Origin: Draconibacterium sp. | GTDB lineage: Bacteria; Bacteroidota; Bacteroidia; Bacteroidales; Prolixibacteraceae | Assembly (NCBI GenBank): GCA_030595485.1 | Contig: JAUVDE010000034.1 | Location: 1 to 14,870 of the forward strand | Direction: 5' to 3' | DNA length: 14,870 nucleotides | Shown here: piece after piece, positions 1 to 7,500 of the stretch | Layout: each line of letters opens with the position of its first letter | Numbering within the stretch: position 1 is the stretch's first letter | Translations under genes and position numbers: made by a program | The notes under the pieces: generated by a model | The model's database searches: none | Seen by the model: only the letters and a program-made list of their open reading frames with translations | What the model was told of the DNA's origin: nothing

Positions 1-383
1 GCATCACCTTTTAAGGTGTTTTCGCAATAAACATCGGAACCCGATGAGGCACGCAACTCTTTCAATTCTTTTACTTTCACATAAACCTTGCGTGTTCTAT
101 TTCCACTTTTCCAGTTAAACCAATCGTTTTGTTTTAAATAAATATGAAGCGTACCATCTTTCACTTCAGTTTTTAATTTGTCAATAATATCATCGTCGGC
201 CACCACTTTTACTTCTTCAGTAATATCCATGGTTAGGTATAAATCAATCCCGGCTGAAACTTTTATGGCATTAAAACTTTCTACTTTTCGGTTTTCAGTT
301 TTATCGTTGTCGCCGGCCATTGCGGTTCCAAAACCTACGGCCATTAAAAGGGTAAATAGAATGAAGTGTTTAACTGTTTTCAT
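1..383 (-). CDS. GIN-domain (DUF2807) secreted protein, 3' end cut by window edge
   Basis: Reading the minus strand from the ATG at 383 gives an open frame of 127 codons that runs off the window start, so the C-terminus is missing. Residues 1-23 form a signal peptide (MKTVKHFILF, then a hydrophobic stretch ending in AMA before GDND). There is no lipobox cysteine, so the product is probably periplasmic. The part after it matches the start of a head GIN domain: ESFNAIKVSAGIDLYL, then VADDDIIDKLKTEVKDGTL, and ELRASSGSDVYCENTL, where SSGSD starts the first repeat of the predicted beta-helix. GIN-domain proteins are common Bacteroidota envelope proteins with no established biochemical role. The gene lies 56 bp downstream of a second GIN gene in the same orientation, so the two are probably cotranscribed paralogs. 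Confidence 0.85.
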   Translation of the reverse strand, partial: MKTVKHFILFTLLMAVGFGTAMAGDNDKTENRKVESFNAIKVSAGIDLYLTMDITEEVKVVADDDIIDKLKTEVKDGTLHIYLKQNDWFNWKSGNRTRKVYVKVKELKELRASSGSDVYCENTLKGD

Positions 384-439
384 GTCAGAATTTTATTTGG
401 TTACTTAAGAATGACGCTTGTTGCTTATGAAAGTTACAC

Positions 440-1159
440 TTAGCTGTCCTTTTTTATCACATTTCCACCTGATGAACGATTAATATCAGTATTATCCGGA
501 CTACCGTAGTAAAAAATATTTCCGCCGCTACTTGCATCTCCGCTTAGGCTTTTCTTTGCCGATACCCAAATATTAGCGCCACTACTTACTTTGGCTTTGC
601 AATTTGTCGATTTTAGTTCGCCACTTTTTATGTTTGAACCCGACGATGCCTTGGCAACCAGTGATTTTGTTTTTCCATTAAGCTTAATATTCGAGCCTGA
701 ACTGGAAGATGCCGAGCATGTTTCCGTTTTAATTTCAAGATTAATGTTACTTCCGGCTGAAGCTGAAATGTCTAGTTCTTCGAAATCAAGAAGTGTTTTC
801 GAGAAAATATTGCTTCCTGAAGTAGCTGCAATTTGTTCCAAGTTGGGCACGGTTACAAATACCTTTTTTGATTTGGCTTTACGAATGTTCGCTTCGCACG
901 AAATCTTCAAAACGCCATCGTTTACCTCTGTTTCAATAACTTTAAGTAAATTTTCGTCTGCCTCAATTATCACTCTTGTGGCGTTACCCTGCGAAATGTA
1001 AACATTCATTCCACGGCTTACTTTTATGGCATCAAAATCGTGAAGAGAACGTGTTTGTTTAACCACATTGCCGTTGCCGTTTATTGAAGGCGAGAAAATA
1101 CACGAGGTAAATAACACCGAAAGAATAAGGGTGCTGAGAACTAGAATTTTCTGTTTCAT
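440..1159 (-). CDS. GIN-domain (DUF2807) lipoprotein
   Basis: This 239-residue protein starts at the ATG at 1159. An in-frame TTG at 1183 would add 8 polar residues ahead of the signal and is less likely. Residues 1-20 are a lipoprotein signal (MKQKILVLSTLILSVLFTSC) with lipidated Cys20. The rest is a GIN domain: DFDAIKVSRGMNVYI, VIIEADENLLKVIETEV, and then at least six short repeats of the form SGSNI, AGSNI, SGANI or SGGNI spaced by about 20 residues. Such spacing fits a single-stranded beta-helix, each repeat marking one turn. The protein should sit on the outer membrane or at the cell surface. It shares fold and N-terminal pattern with the downstream GIN gene, which lacks the lipobox. Its function is unknown; scaffold or adhesion roles would be guesses. 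Confidence 0.9.
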   Translation of the reverse strand: MKQKILVLSTLILSVLFTSCIFSPSINGNGNVVKQTRSLHDFDAIKVSRGMNVYISQGNATRVIIEADENLLKVIETEVNDGVLKISCEANIRKAKSKKVFVTVPNLEQIAATSGSNIFSKTLLDFEELDISASAGSNINLEIKTETCSASSSSGSNIKLNGKTKSLVAKASSGSNIKSGELKSTNCKAKVSSGANIWVSAKKSLSGDASSGGNIFYYGSPDNTDINRSSGGNVIKKDS

Positions 1160-1360
1160 TTCATTTTTATTTAAAGTTTTCAATCGTATTCAATGGAACT
1201 CGCTAATAATGTTCTTCTGTTTGAAAAATGAATAACAAGCTCGTTTCATGATAATTTATTTAACTGTTTGGCTTAAAAAGCTGCTACAAATTATCGTAAA
1301 CGGAGCTGGAATCGAAAGTTATTTCGTCGAAAAGGGGAATTTTATCGGTGAACCAAGCAT

Positions 1361-1391
1361 AAAAAAAGCCGGTAAATATTTACCAGCCTTT
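1361..1391 (-). terminator. Rho-independent terminator of the Spy-like gene
   Basis: Read on the minus strand, an imperfect hairpin is built on the palindrome GGTAAATATTTACC. It is extended outward by GGC/GGCT pairing with two G-U wobbles, giving about 12 bp, and is followed by a run of seven T. It begins about 20 bp after the stop codon of the Spy-like gene. On the plus strand the wobbles become A-C mismatches, so it should act on the minus strand only. It separates the Spy-like gene from the GIN pair. Confidence 0.8.
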
Positions 1392-1411
1392 AATTTGTAA
1401 GCTATTGAGAT

Positions 1412-1915
1412 TTATCCTCTTCTATAATGTTCTCCATTTCCTCGTTGTGGTCTTTGCCCTTTCGTCATTCCTTGTCTCCCGCCACGTTTGCCTTTCATTG
1501 CATCAAACTTTAATAATTGCTCCTCGCTTAGCATGCCGCGAACTTGTTGATGGTGTGCCGCCATAACTTTTGCAATGTCGGCTTTTACTCCCGACATTTT
1601 ATCAATGTTTGAGTTAATGGCACTTAAATCAGCTTTGTCGGAAGTGGTAAGCGTTTGTTGTCTTGCATTTAACTCGTTCAACTCATTTTTTAGAGGTTTC
1701 ACTTGTTTGGCTATATCCAAACGAAGTGCCTTCATTTGTTCTTTTTGCTCCGTAGTAAAGAAATTATTCTGGCGTTCTTTCATTTGTTTCTGACGCTTCA
1801 TCATCATTTCTTTTTGTTCCGGACTTCTCTTTCTTCCTTGCTCGTTTTGAGCTATTGCAGTTGTTGATATTGCGAACACTGCAATTAGTACTAAACTTAA
1901 AATTCTTGTTTTCAT
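1412..1915 (-). CDS. Spy/CpxP-like periplasmic protein (LTXXQ type)
   Basis: This 167-residue protein has a clear signal peptide (residues 1-22, ending ATTAIAQ). The mature part is helical and highly charged. A Met/Lys/Gln-rich stretch (MMMKRQKQMKERQ, about residues 37-49) is followed by FFTTEQKEQMKALR, which resembles the LTxxQ repeat of Spy/CpxP proteins. A second such motif, MLSEEQLLKFDAMKGKR, lies near residues 128-144. The last 25 or so residues are rich in Gly, Arg and Gln (RGGRQGMTKGQRPQRG), likely disordered and basic. Spy and CpxP are periplasmic chaperones or stress sensors in Enterobacteria. In Bacteroidota the related small proteins are mostly uncharacterised, so a chaperone or metal-stress role is inference. 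It has its own terminator downstream. Confidence 0.8.
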   Translation of the reverse strand: MKTRILSLVLIAVFAISTTAIAQNEQGRKRSPEQKEMMMKRQKQMKERQNNFFTTEQKEQMKALRLDIAKQVKPLKNELNELNARQQTLTTSDKADLSAINSNIDKMSGVKADIAKVMAAHHQQVRGMLSEEQLLKFDAMKGKRGGRQGMTKGQRPQRGNGEHYRRG

Positions 1916-2185
1916 CGTGTTCTATTTTTAATTTGTTTCAAAACTGATGCTTTGACCACGTTGTTTTCGTATGGTTTAATTGGCATTTGATTTTAACCTC
2001 AATTAACATTTTTGATTTTTGTAGTGAACAAAAGGGTCTGATTAAGCATTCATAAATAACTGGTTTTAATATAAATTAACGTAATGCAATTACCAGGATG
2101 GTGACATATATCAGGTAAGTTTTTATACTTTTGGCAATTCGAAAAAAATATTGTCATATCGATTAATGTAGAAAACAAGACAATT
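1916..2185. other. Divergent intergenic region between Spy-like and S41 protease genes
   Basis: This 270-bp AT-rich stretch separates genes pointing away from each other, so it should hold promoters for both. One match to the Bacteroidota -7 consensus TAnnTTTG is seen on the plus strand at 2126-2133. No equally good match was found for the minus-strand Spy-like gene. No coding sequence with plausible start and composition was found here. Confidence 0.6.
2126..2133 (+). promoter_or_regulatory. Possible -7 promoter element for the S41 protease gene
   Basis: TACTTTTG fits the Bacteroidota sigma-A -7 consensus TAnnTTTG and lies 52 bp before the protease ATG. No TTG was seen at the expected -33 distance (the sequence there reads GATGGTG), so only half of the promoter is supported. 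Confidence 0.4.
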
Positions 2186-3925
2186 ATGAAGAAGAAAATT
2201 TGGATAGGATTAGCGATAGTTGCGGTGGTTGGAGTTACTTTTTTCAGCTTCACACGCGACCAAAAAAACTTTGAAGTTGCAAAGAACTTGGATATTTACC
2301 ACACGCTTTTTAGAGAGCTAAACATGTTTTATGTCGACGAGGTAAATCCGAATGAACTGGTGAAAACCAGTATCGACCAAATGTTAGAGTCCTTGGATCC
2401 TTACACTAATTATATTTCGGAAGACAAGATTGAAGACTTCCGTTTTATGACCACTGGCGAGTATGCAGGAATTGGGGCTTTAATTAGCAAACAAAAAGAC
2501 AGAGTTATAATTGCAGAACCCTATGAAGGTAAGCCGGCGCAAAAATTTGGTATTAAAGCGGGCGATGAAATTCTAGAAGTACAGGGTAAGTCGACCAAAG
2601 AAATGAACACCGAAGATGTGAGTACCTTGTTAAAAGGACCTGCCAATAAACCTGTGAAAATTAAATTGCAACGCCCGGGTGCTAAAAAACCGTATACTGT
2701 TGATGTGGTTCGCGAGAAAATTTCGATTAATGCAGTGCCTTATTATGGTATGTTAGATGAAAAAACCGCCTACATTCGTTTGTCTAGTTTTACAGCTAAT
2801 TGCAGCAAAGAAGTTCAAAAAGCTTTTCTTGAATTAAAAGAAAAGAACAATCCTGAATCGTTGGTGCTTGACTTGCGAGGTAACCCAGGTGGATTGTTAA
2901 TGGAATCGGTAAAAATTGTAAACTTTTTTGTACCTAAAGGAGAAGAAATCGTTAGTACAAAAGGGAAGGTAAAACAATGGGATAAAGTATATAAAGCCAA
3001 TGCAGAACCAATGGATACGACTATTAAACTAGCCATTTTGGTTAACCGAGGTTCAGCGTCAGCATCGGAAATTGTTGCAGGTGCTATTCAGGATTTAGAC
3101 CGTGGTATTGTAGTGGGCTCACGTACTTTTGGAAAAGGTTTGGTACAAACTACCCGCGACCTTAGCTACAACACAAAACTAAAAGTAACAACTGCTAAAT
3201 ATTACATTCCAAGTGGAAGATGTATACAGGCTTTAGATTATTCGCACCGTAACGAAGACGGTAGTGTTGGGCAGGTTCCCGATTCTTTAATTACTGAATT
3301 TAGCACCAAAAACGGTCGTAAAGTTTACGATGGTGGTGGTGTTGCTCCTGATGTTAAAATTGATGCTGATAAGCTAAGTACTTTAGCCATTGAATTGGTT
3401 ACGCGTTATAAGGTTTTTGACTTTGCGACTAAATTTTCAAACGAAAACGAATCGATTGCACAACCTGAGGAATTTAAAATAACGGATGATATTTTTACGC
3501 AGTTTACTGCCTTTGTTGAGGCTAGCGATTTTAAATACGACTCGCAGTCGCAAGACGATTTTGAGAGGCTGATGAAAACTGCCAAACGCGAAAAATATTT
3601 TGGTATTGCTGAATCGGAATTTGAAGCATTAAAGGCGAAGTTGGAGCCAAATATTGAAAAGGATATGACTGAATTTCGCCCTGAAATTTGTGAACTTTTA
3701 GAAGACGAAATTGTATCGCGTTATTATTATCAGAAAGGTGCAATTCGTGCTTCCATAAGCGATGATAAAGGAATTAAAAAAGCCATTGAGGAGTTAAATT
3801 CAGAAACGGCTTATTCTTCGTATTTCAAGTCAGGAAAGGTTATTGCATCAATCTATCCGGTTCGACCACAAGGACCTGTATATAAGGTTGAAAGAGTTGT
3901 TTCAAACCAAATAATGGAAACTTAA
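2186..3925 (+). CDS. S41 family carboxy-terminal processing protease (CtpA-type)
   Basis: This is a 579-residue serine protease. Residues 4-22 form an uncleaved-looking membrane anchor after MKKK, placing the enzyme in the periplasm. An N-terminal helical region includes DPYTNYISED, typical of the family. A PDZ domain follows at about residues 93-172 (GEYAGIGALISK, then GIKAGDEILEVQGKS), which would recognise substrate C-termini. The S41 core spans about 195-365, with LVLDLRGNPGGLL and NRGSASASEIVAGAIQD. The nucleophile should be Ser292 in SASASEI, and the general base Lys317 in TFGKGLVQ; their 25-residue spacing matches characterised CtpB and Prc enzymes. A C-terminal region of about 200 residues follows, common in Bacteroidota members. 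It processes or degrades envelope proteins; specific substrates cannot be read from sequence. The next gene starts 64 bp downstream. Confidence 0.95.
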   Translation: MKKKIWIGLAIVAVVGVTFFSFTRDQKNFEVAKNLDIYHTLFRELNMFYVDEVNPNELVKTSIDQMLESLDPYTNYISEDKIEDFRFMTTGEYAGIGALISKQKDRVIIAEPYEGKPAQKFGIKAGDEILEVQGKSTKEMNTEDVSTLLKGPANKPVKIKLQRPGAKKPYTVDVVREKISINAVPYYGMLDEKTAYIRLSSFTANCSKEVQKAFLELKEKNNPESLVLDLRGNPGGLLMESVKIVNFFVPKGEEIVSTKGKVKQWDKVYKANAEPMDTTIKLAILVNRGSASASEIVAGAIQDLDRGIVVGSRTFGKGLVQTTRDLSYNTKLKVTTAKYYIPSGRCIQALDYSHRNEDGSVGQVPDSLITEFSTKNGRKVYDGGGVAPDVKIDADKLSTLAIELVTRYKVFDFATKFSNENESIAQPEEFKITDDIFTQFTAFVEASDFKYDSQSQDDFERLMKTAKREKYFGIAESEFEALKAKLEPNIEKDMTEFRPEICELLEDEIVSRYYYQKGAIRASISDDKGIKKAIEELNSETAYSSYFKSGKVIASIYPVRPQGPVYKVERVVSNQIMET

Positions 3926-3935
3926 GAAGTTCTGT

Positions 3936-3981
3936 GTTCAGAGTTCAAAGTACTCTGAACTCTAAACATTGAACTCTGAAC
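3936..3981. repeat. Inverted repeat between protease and N-hydrolase genes
   Basis: A perfect 13-bp inverted repeat, GTTCAGAGTTCAA at 3936-3948 and TTGAACTCTGAAC at 3969-3981, encloses a further copy of the motif (ACTCTGAACTCTAAAC at 3952-3967). The first arm can alternatively form a 9-bp stem, GTTCAGAGT with ACTCTGAAC at 3952-3960. There is no T-run, so it is not a standard terminator. The second arm ends 8 bp before the ATG of the next gene, so its folding could affect translation. Repeats built from GAACTCTGAAC-like units occur between genes in some Bacteroidota, from general knowledge. Confidence 0.75.
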
Positions 3982-3989
3982 TACTTTCT

Positions 3990-4409
3990 ATGAAAATCTA
4001 TTTTGCAGGTTCCATTCGGGGAGGGCGCGAAGATGCAGCGCTTTATTTCAGTATAATTGATTCACTAAAAACCTTTGGTGAGGTGTTAACCGAGCATGTT
4101 GGTGACCCCAGTTTAACAAGTGCCGGTGATGATGGGCCAACTGATAAATTTATTCACGATCGCGATTTAATGTGGTTAAATTCATCCGATGTAATTGTTG
4201 CTGAAGTAACCACCGTATCGATGGGAGTGGGTTACGAAATTGGGCGTGCCATTGAAGCAGGTAAAAAAGTGCTTTGTCTTTTCCGACTTGATTCAGGCAA
4301 AAACTTATCGGCAATGATTTCAGGCTGCGATGATTTAACGCTTGTGAATTATTCAAATCTGGAAGAAGCGAAATCTGCAATTAACAACTTCCTAAAATCT
4401 CAGGTTTAA
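3990..4409 (+). CDS. DNPH1/RCL-type 2'-deoxynucleoside 5'-phosphate N-hydrolase
   Basis: The protein has 139 residues from the ATG at 3990. An in-frame TTG at 3969 would place the start inside the inverted repeat and add MNSELLS, which the family does not have. The sequence closely follows the nucleoside deoxyribosyltransferase-like family and especially mammalian RCL/DNPH1: IYFAGSIRGGRED at the N-terminus, FGEVLTEHV, FIHDRDLMWL, SDVIVAEVTTVSMGVGYE, KVLCLFR and LSAMISG. By comparison with rat RCL from memory, the catalytic residues map to Tyr4, Asp59 and Glu83, all present. The family cleaves the N-glycosidic bond of deoxynucleoside monophosphates to a free base and deoxyribose 5-phosphate, with roles in nucleotide salvage or pool cleaning. 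It is cytosolic, with no signal peptide. It may be cotranscribed with the protease gene upstream, but no functional link is evident. Confidence 0.9.
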   Translation: MKIYFAGSIRGGREDAALYFSIIDSLKTFGEVLTEHVGDPSLTSAGDDGPTDKFIHDRDLMWLNSSDVIVAEVTTVSMGVGYEIGRAIEAGKKVLCLFRLDSGKNLSAMISGCDDLTLVNYSNLEEAKSAINNFLKSQV

Positions 4410-4426
4410 TAATTCAGTATTTTTTC

Positions 4427-4461
4427 TTGTTGCGTGCATTCAAAAATTAATGCTATTTTCG
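4427..4461 (+). promoter_or_regulatory. Candidate promoter of the sensor-regulator gene
   Basis: TTG at 4430-4432, followed after 21 bp by TATTTTCG at 4454-4461, matches the Bacteroidota pattern TTG ... TAnnTTTG with one mismatch (C for T). A start near 4468 would leave a 5' untranslated leader of about 130 nt. That leader carries the hairpin at 4536-4560 and a repeated GATACGGAT. Confidence 0.4.
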
Positions 4462-4474
4462 TTTTTAATAACTG

Positions 4475-4565
4475 GATACGGATGCGCAATCTCATTATTA
4501 ACCTGAGTTCAACATTAAAATCTTTTCTCAGTTTCTATCAATTTTTAGCAGAAATTGATACGGAT
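4475..4565. repeat. Direct repeat GATACGGAT and hairpin in the regulator leader
   Basis: GATACGGAT occurs at 4475-4483 and again at 4557-4565. The second copy overlaps a perfect 9-bp inverted repeat: TATCAATTT (4536-4544), a 7-nt loop, and AAATTGATA (4552-4560). ATTTTT follows the stem, so an attenuator or operator is possible. No protein is known to me that binds these sequences. Confidence 0.5.
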
Positions 4566-4598
4566 TTTTGAGGGACTATCAGGATAATTCGAAAAAAT

Positions 4599-7500
4599 AT
4601 GAAGCGATTTATGCAAAAATTTGAGAAATCCGAAGGAAAAGCCAAAAATGCACAATCTTTTTACCAAAAATATCTTAAAATAGCCCGCTATTCCTTCTAT
4701 ATTTTTGGATCAAATCTTACACATTTTTGGCTTTCTGAGTATAATATCTTAAATCGAACTCAGGTTATTATACTGCTTTTTCTTCTCCCATTTTATGCAT
4801 TTACACAGGTAAAAACAATTGGTACGCCAAATATTCATAATTACCCAAAAACGGTATACAAAGCAGGTACCCAAAATTGGGATGTGGCGCAAGATGCGAA
4901 TGGATTTATGTACTTCGCCAATAACGATGGTGTTTTGCGTTTCGATGGGATTAGTTGGGATTTACTTTCTGTTCCGACCACACCTGTGCGTTCCATAATT
5001 GTTGATAGTAATAATCGAATTTTCGTAGGGCTTAGCAATGATTTTGGTTTGTTTGAAAAGAATGAAAATGGTATTTATGAGTTTAAAAGTTTGAAACACC
5101 TGTTGCTTGACGATGTAAAAGTGTTTACAGAAGTTTGGAGAATTCATGAAATAAGACAGGGGATTGTTTTTCAAACCTTTGAATATTCGTTTCTACTTAA
5201 TAATAATGAAATTGAAGTATTAAAACCCAAAAACAGATTTCTCTTTTCTTTTAATGTTGATGGACGGCTTTTTATTCAAGAACCCGGAATTGGGCTTTTT
5301 GAGTATTTTAATTGGAGCGTTGAACAAGTGCCATGGGATAAGGAATTAAGAGACAAGGAAATATGGACAATTTTACATCTCGGCGATAATCAGTTGTTAA
5401 TTGGTACTGTGGGTTATGGCTTTTACAAATATAATCGCGGCGCTTTAACAAAGTGGAATACGCCCGCAAGTAATTTTATAATAGAAAATAAGCTTTATAG
5501 TGCAACGCGTTTGCCCGGTAACTATTTTGCTTTTGGTAGTATTTTGGAAGGGATGATAATTTGTGATAATGATGGCAATATTATTCAACGAATTAACCGA
5601 AGTAATGGTTTGCAAAATAATACCGTTTTAAGTCTGTTTAACGATAAAAACGGGAATCTTTGGATGGGCCTTGATAATGGTATTGATTATGTAGAGGTGA
5701 ATTCGCCAATTAGCTTTTTTTCGTTAACCGATGGTATTGGTACTGGATATTGCTGCCGGGTTCACGATGATAATTTATACCTTGGCACTAATCAGGGCCT
5801 GTTTGTTCGGCCATTTAAGCGATATATGCAAAATAATAATGAACCGTTTAAATTGGTTGAAAATACAGTTGGACAAGTGTGGTCGTTAGGTGTGTTTGGA
5901 AATCAAATGATTTGTGGGCACAACCTCGGAACTTTTATTGTAGAAGGGAAAACTGCACGAAAAATTAGTGATGAACTTGGGGCCTGGAAATATATTCAGG
6001 TAAAAGAATATCCAAACATTTTAATTGGTGGTCATTACAATGGACTAATACTTCTTAAAAAAGGTAAAAACGGATGGGAGTTTTATAAGAAAATTAAAGG
6101 TTTCAATGAGTCGAGCCGTTTTATATGTAGAGATGATGGTGGAAATATTTGGGTGAGTCATTGGAGACGAGGAGTTTTTAAACTTCAATTAAATGTTGAA
6201 TTAGATTCGGTTGTAAACCAGAAAACTTATATTGCCAAGGATGGTTTACCACATAACGAGCACAATATAATATTGAGTTTTGGCGAGAGCTGGTATGTTT
6301 CAGGTATCGATGGTTTGTATAAATATCAGAAAAGCAATGACAGGTTTTTAAAAGATGCTGAGTTGAATAAAGTGTTTGATGTAAATGATAGGATTAAGTT
6401 TGTTGAAACCGATAACCAAGATGATTTATGGTACATTGCAGAGGATGAAACAGGGCTTATTCATCGGAATGAAGATTTTACTTTCACAAAGATTACTGAA
6501 CCGTTTAAGCAATTAAATGATAGGCTTGTTAATGAGTTTGAGTTTTTATATCCACTCAGCAACGATAATGTATTTATTGGCTTAGAAGATGGATTCGCTC
6601 ACTACTCTGCAAGAATAATTAAGTCATACACCGATCCATTTAAGGCTTTTATAACAAGGGTTGAACTTCCCAATATCGATTCAATAATTTATTCGAGTGG
6701 GGTAAAGCAGGCCGAGCACAAATTTCCGTTTAGAAGAAATGCGTTTCGCTTTTATTTTACAGCACCGTTCTACGAAAATCCATCACAGTTGGAATTTAGT
6801 TATTTCATCGAGAACTATTCATCCGAGTGGTCTCCCTGGGTGGCTGATAGTTATCGTGATTTTACAAATCTACCCGAGAATGATTATGTATTCAAGGTAA
6901 AAGCAAAGAATATTTATGAGGTAGAAAGTGACATTGCAAGTTTTAGTTTTACTGTATTGCCGCCTTGGTATAGATCGAAATTGGCTTATTATGCTTATGT
7001 TTTTCTTGTTTTTAGTTTAGCCTTTCTGGTAACACGGATGATTAAAAAGAACGTAGAAAAATCGAAAGATAAACAGCGAATCAAACACAACGAGGAGCTA
7101 ACAAAAAAAGAGCAGGAGTTTAATCAACAGGCTTTGATAACGGACAAGGAAATTATGAAGCTGCGGAATGATAAACTTGAAGGGGAGAAAATATTTCTGG
7201 ATAAAGAACTTGCTAACCAAACAATGAGCATTATTCAAAAGAATAAGTTTTTAATGAAACTAAACCAGGAATTAAAACGATTACAAGATGAGACCTTAAG
7301 CAGTTCGGTAAAAACAAAACTGGTAATTATTAAAAAACGAATTGATAAAGAAATTGATAGTGAACAACAGAATAAAGTTTTCGAGTCGTATTTCGACGAA
7401 GTTCATACCGATTTCTTTAAACGTTTAAAAGAAGCTTATCCTCAATTATCGCCAAAAGATTTAAGGTTGTCTGCCTATATTCGAATGAATATTTCTACCA

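Noticed and set aside
591..1001. 136-codon plus-strand frame opposite the GIN lipoprotein gene
   Set aside because: It lies entirely antisense to a well-supported gene and has no recognisable domain.
440..1183. Longer GIN lipoprotein starting at TTG 1183
   Set aside because: It adds eight polar residues before an otherwise standard lipoprotein signal beginning at ATG 1159.
2050..2253. 67-codon minus-strand frame overlapping the protease start
   Set aside because: It overlaps the protease N-terminus on the opposite strand and has low-complexity Ile/Phe-rich content.
3936..3981. Repeated GAACTCTGAAC units considered as a CRISPR fragment
   Set aside because: The copies are short, inverted and almost adjacent, with no spacers of constant length and no cas genes in the window.
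4536..4565. Hairpin followed by ATTTTT considered as a terminator of the N-hydrolase gene
   Set aside because: The stem is AT-only apart from one pair, the T-run is short and offset by CGG, and it lies about 125 bp after the stop and downstream of the candidate promoter.
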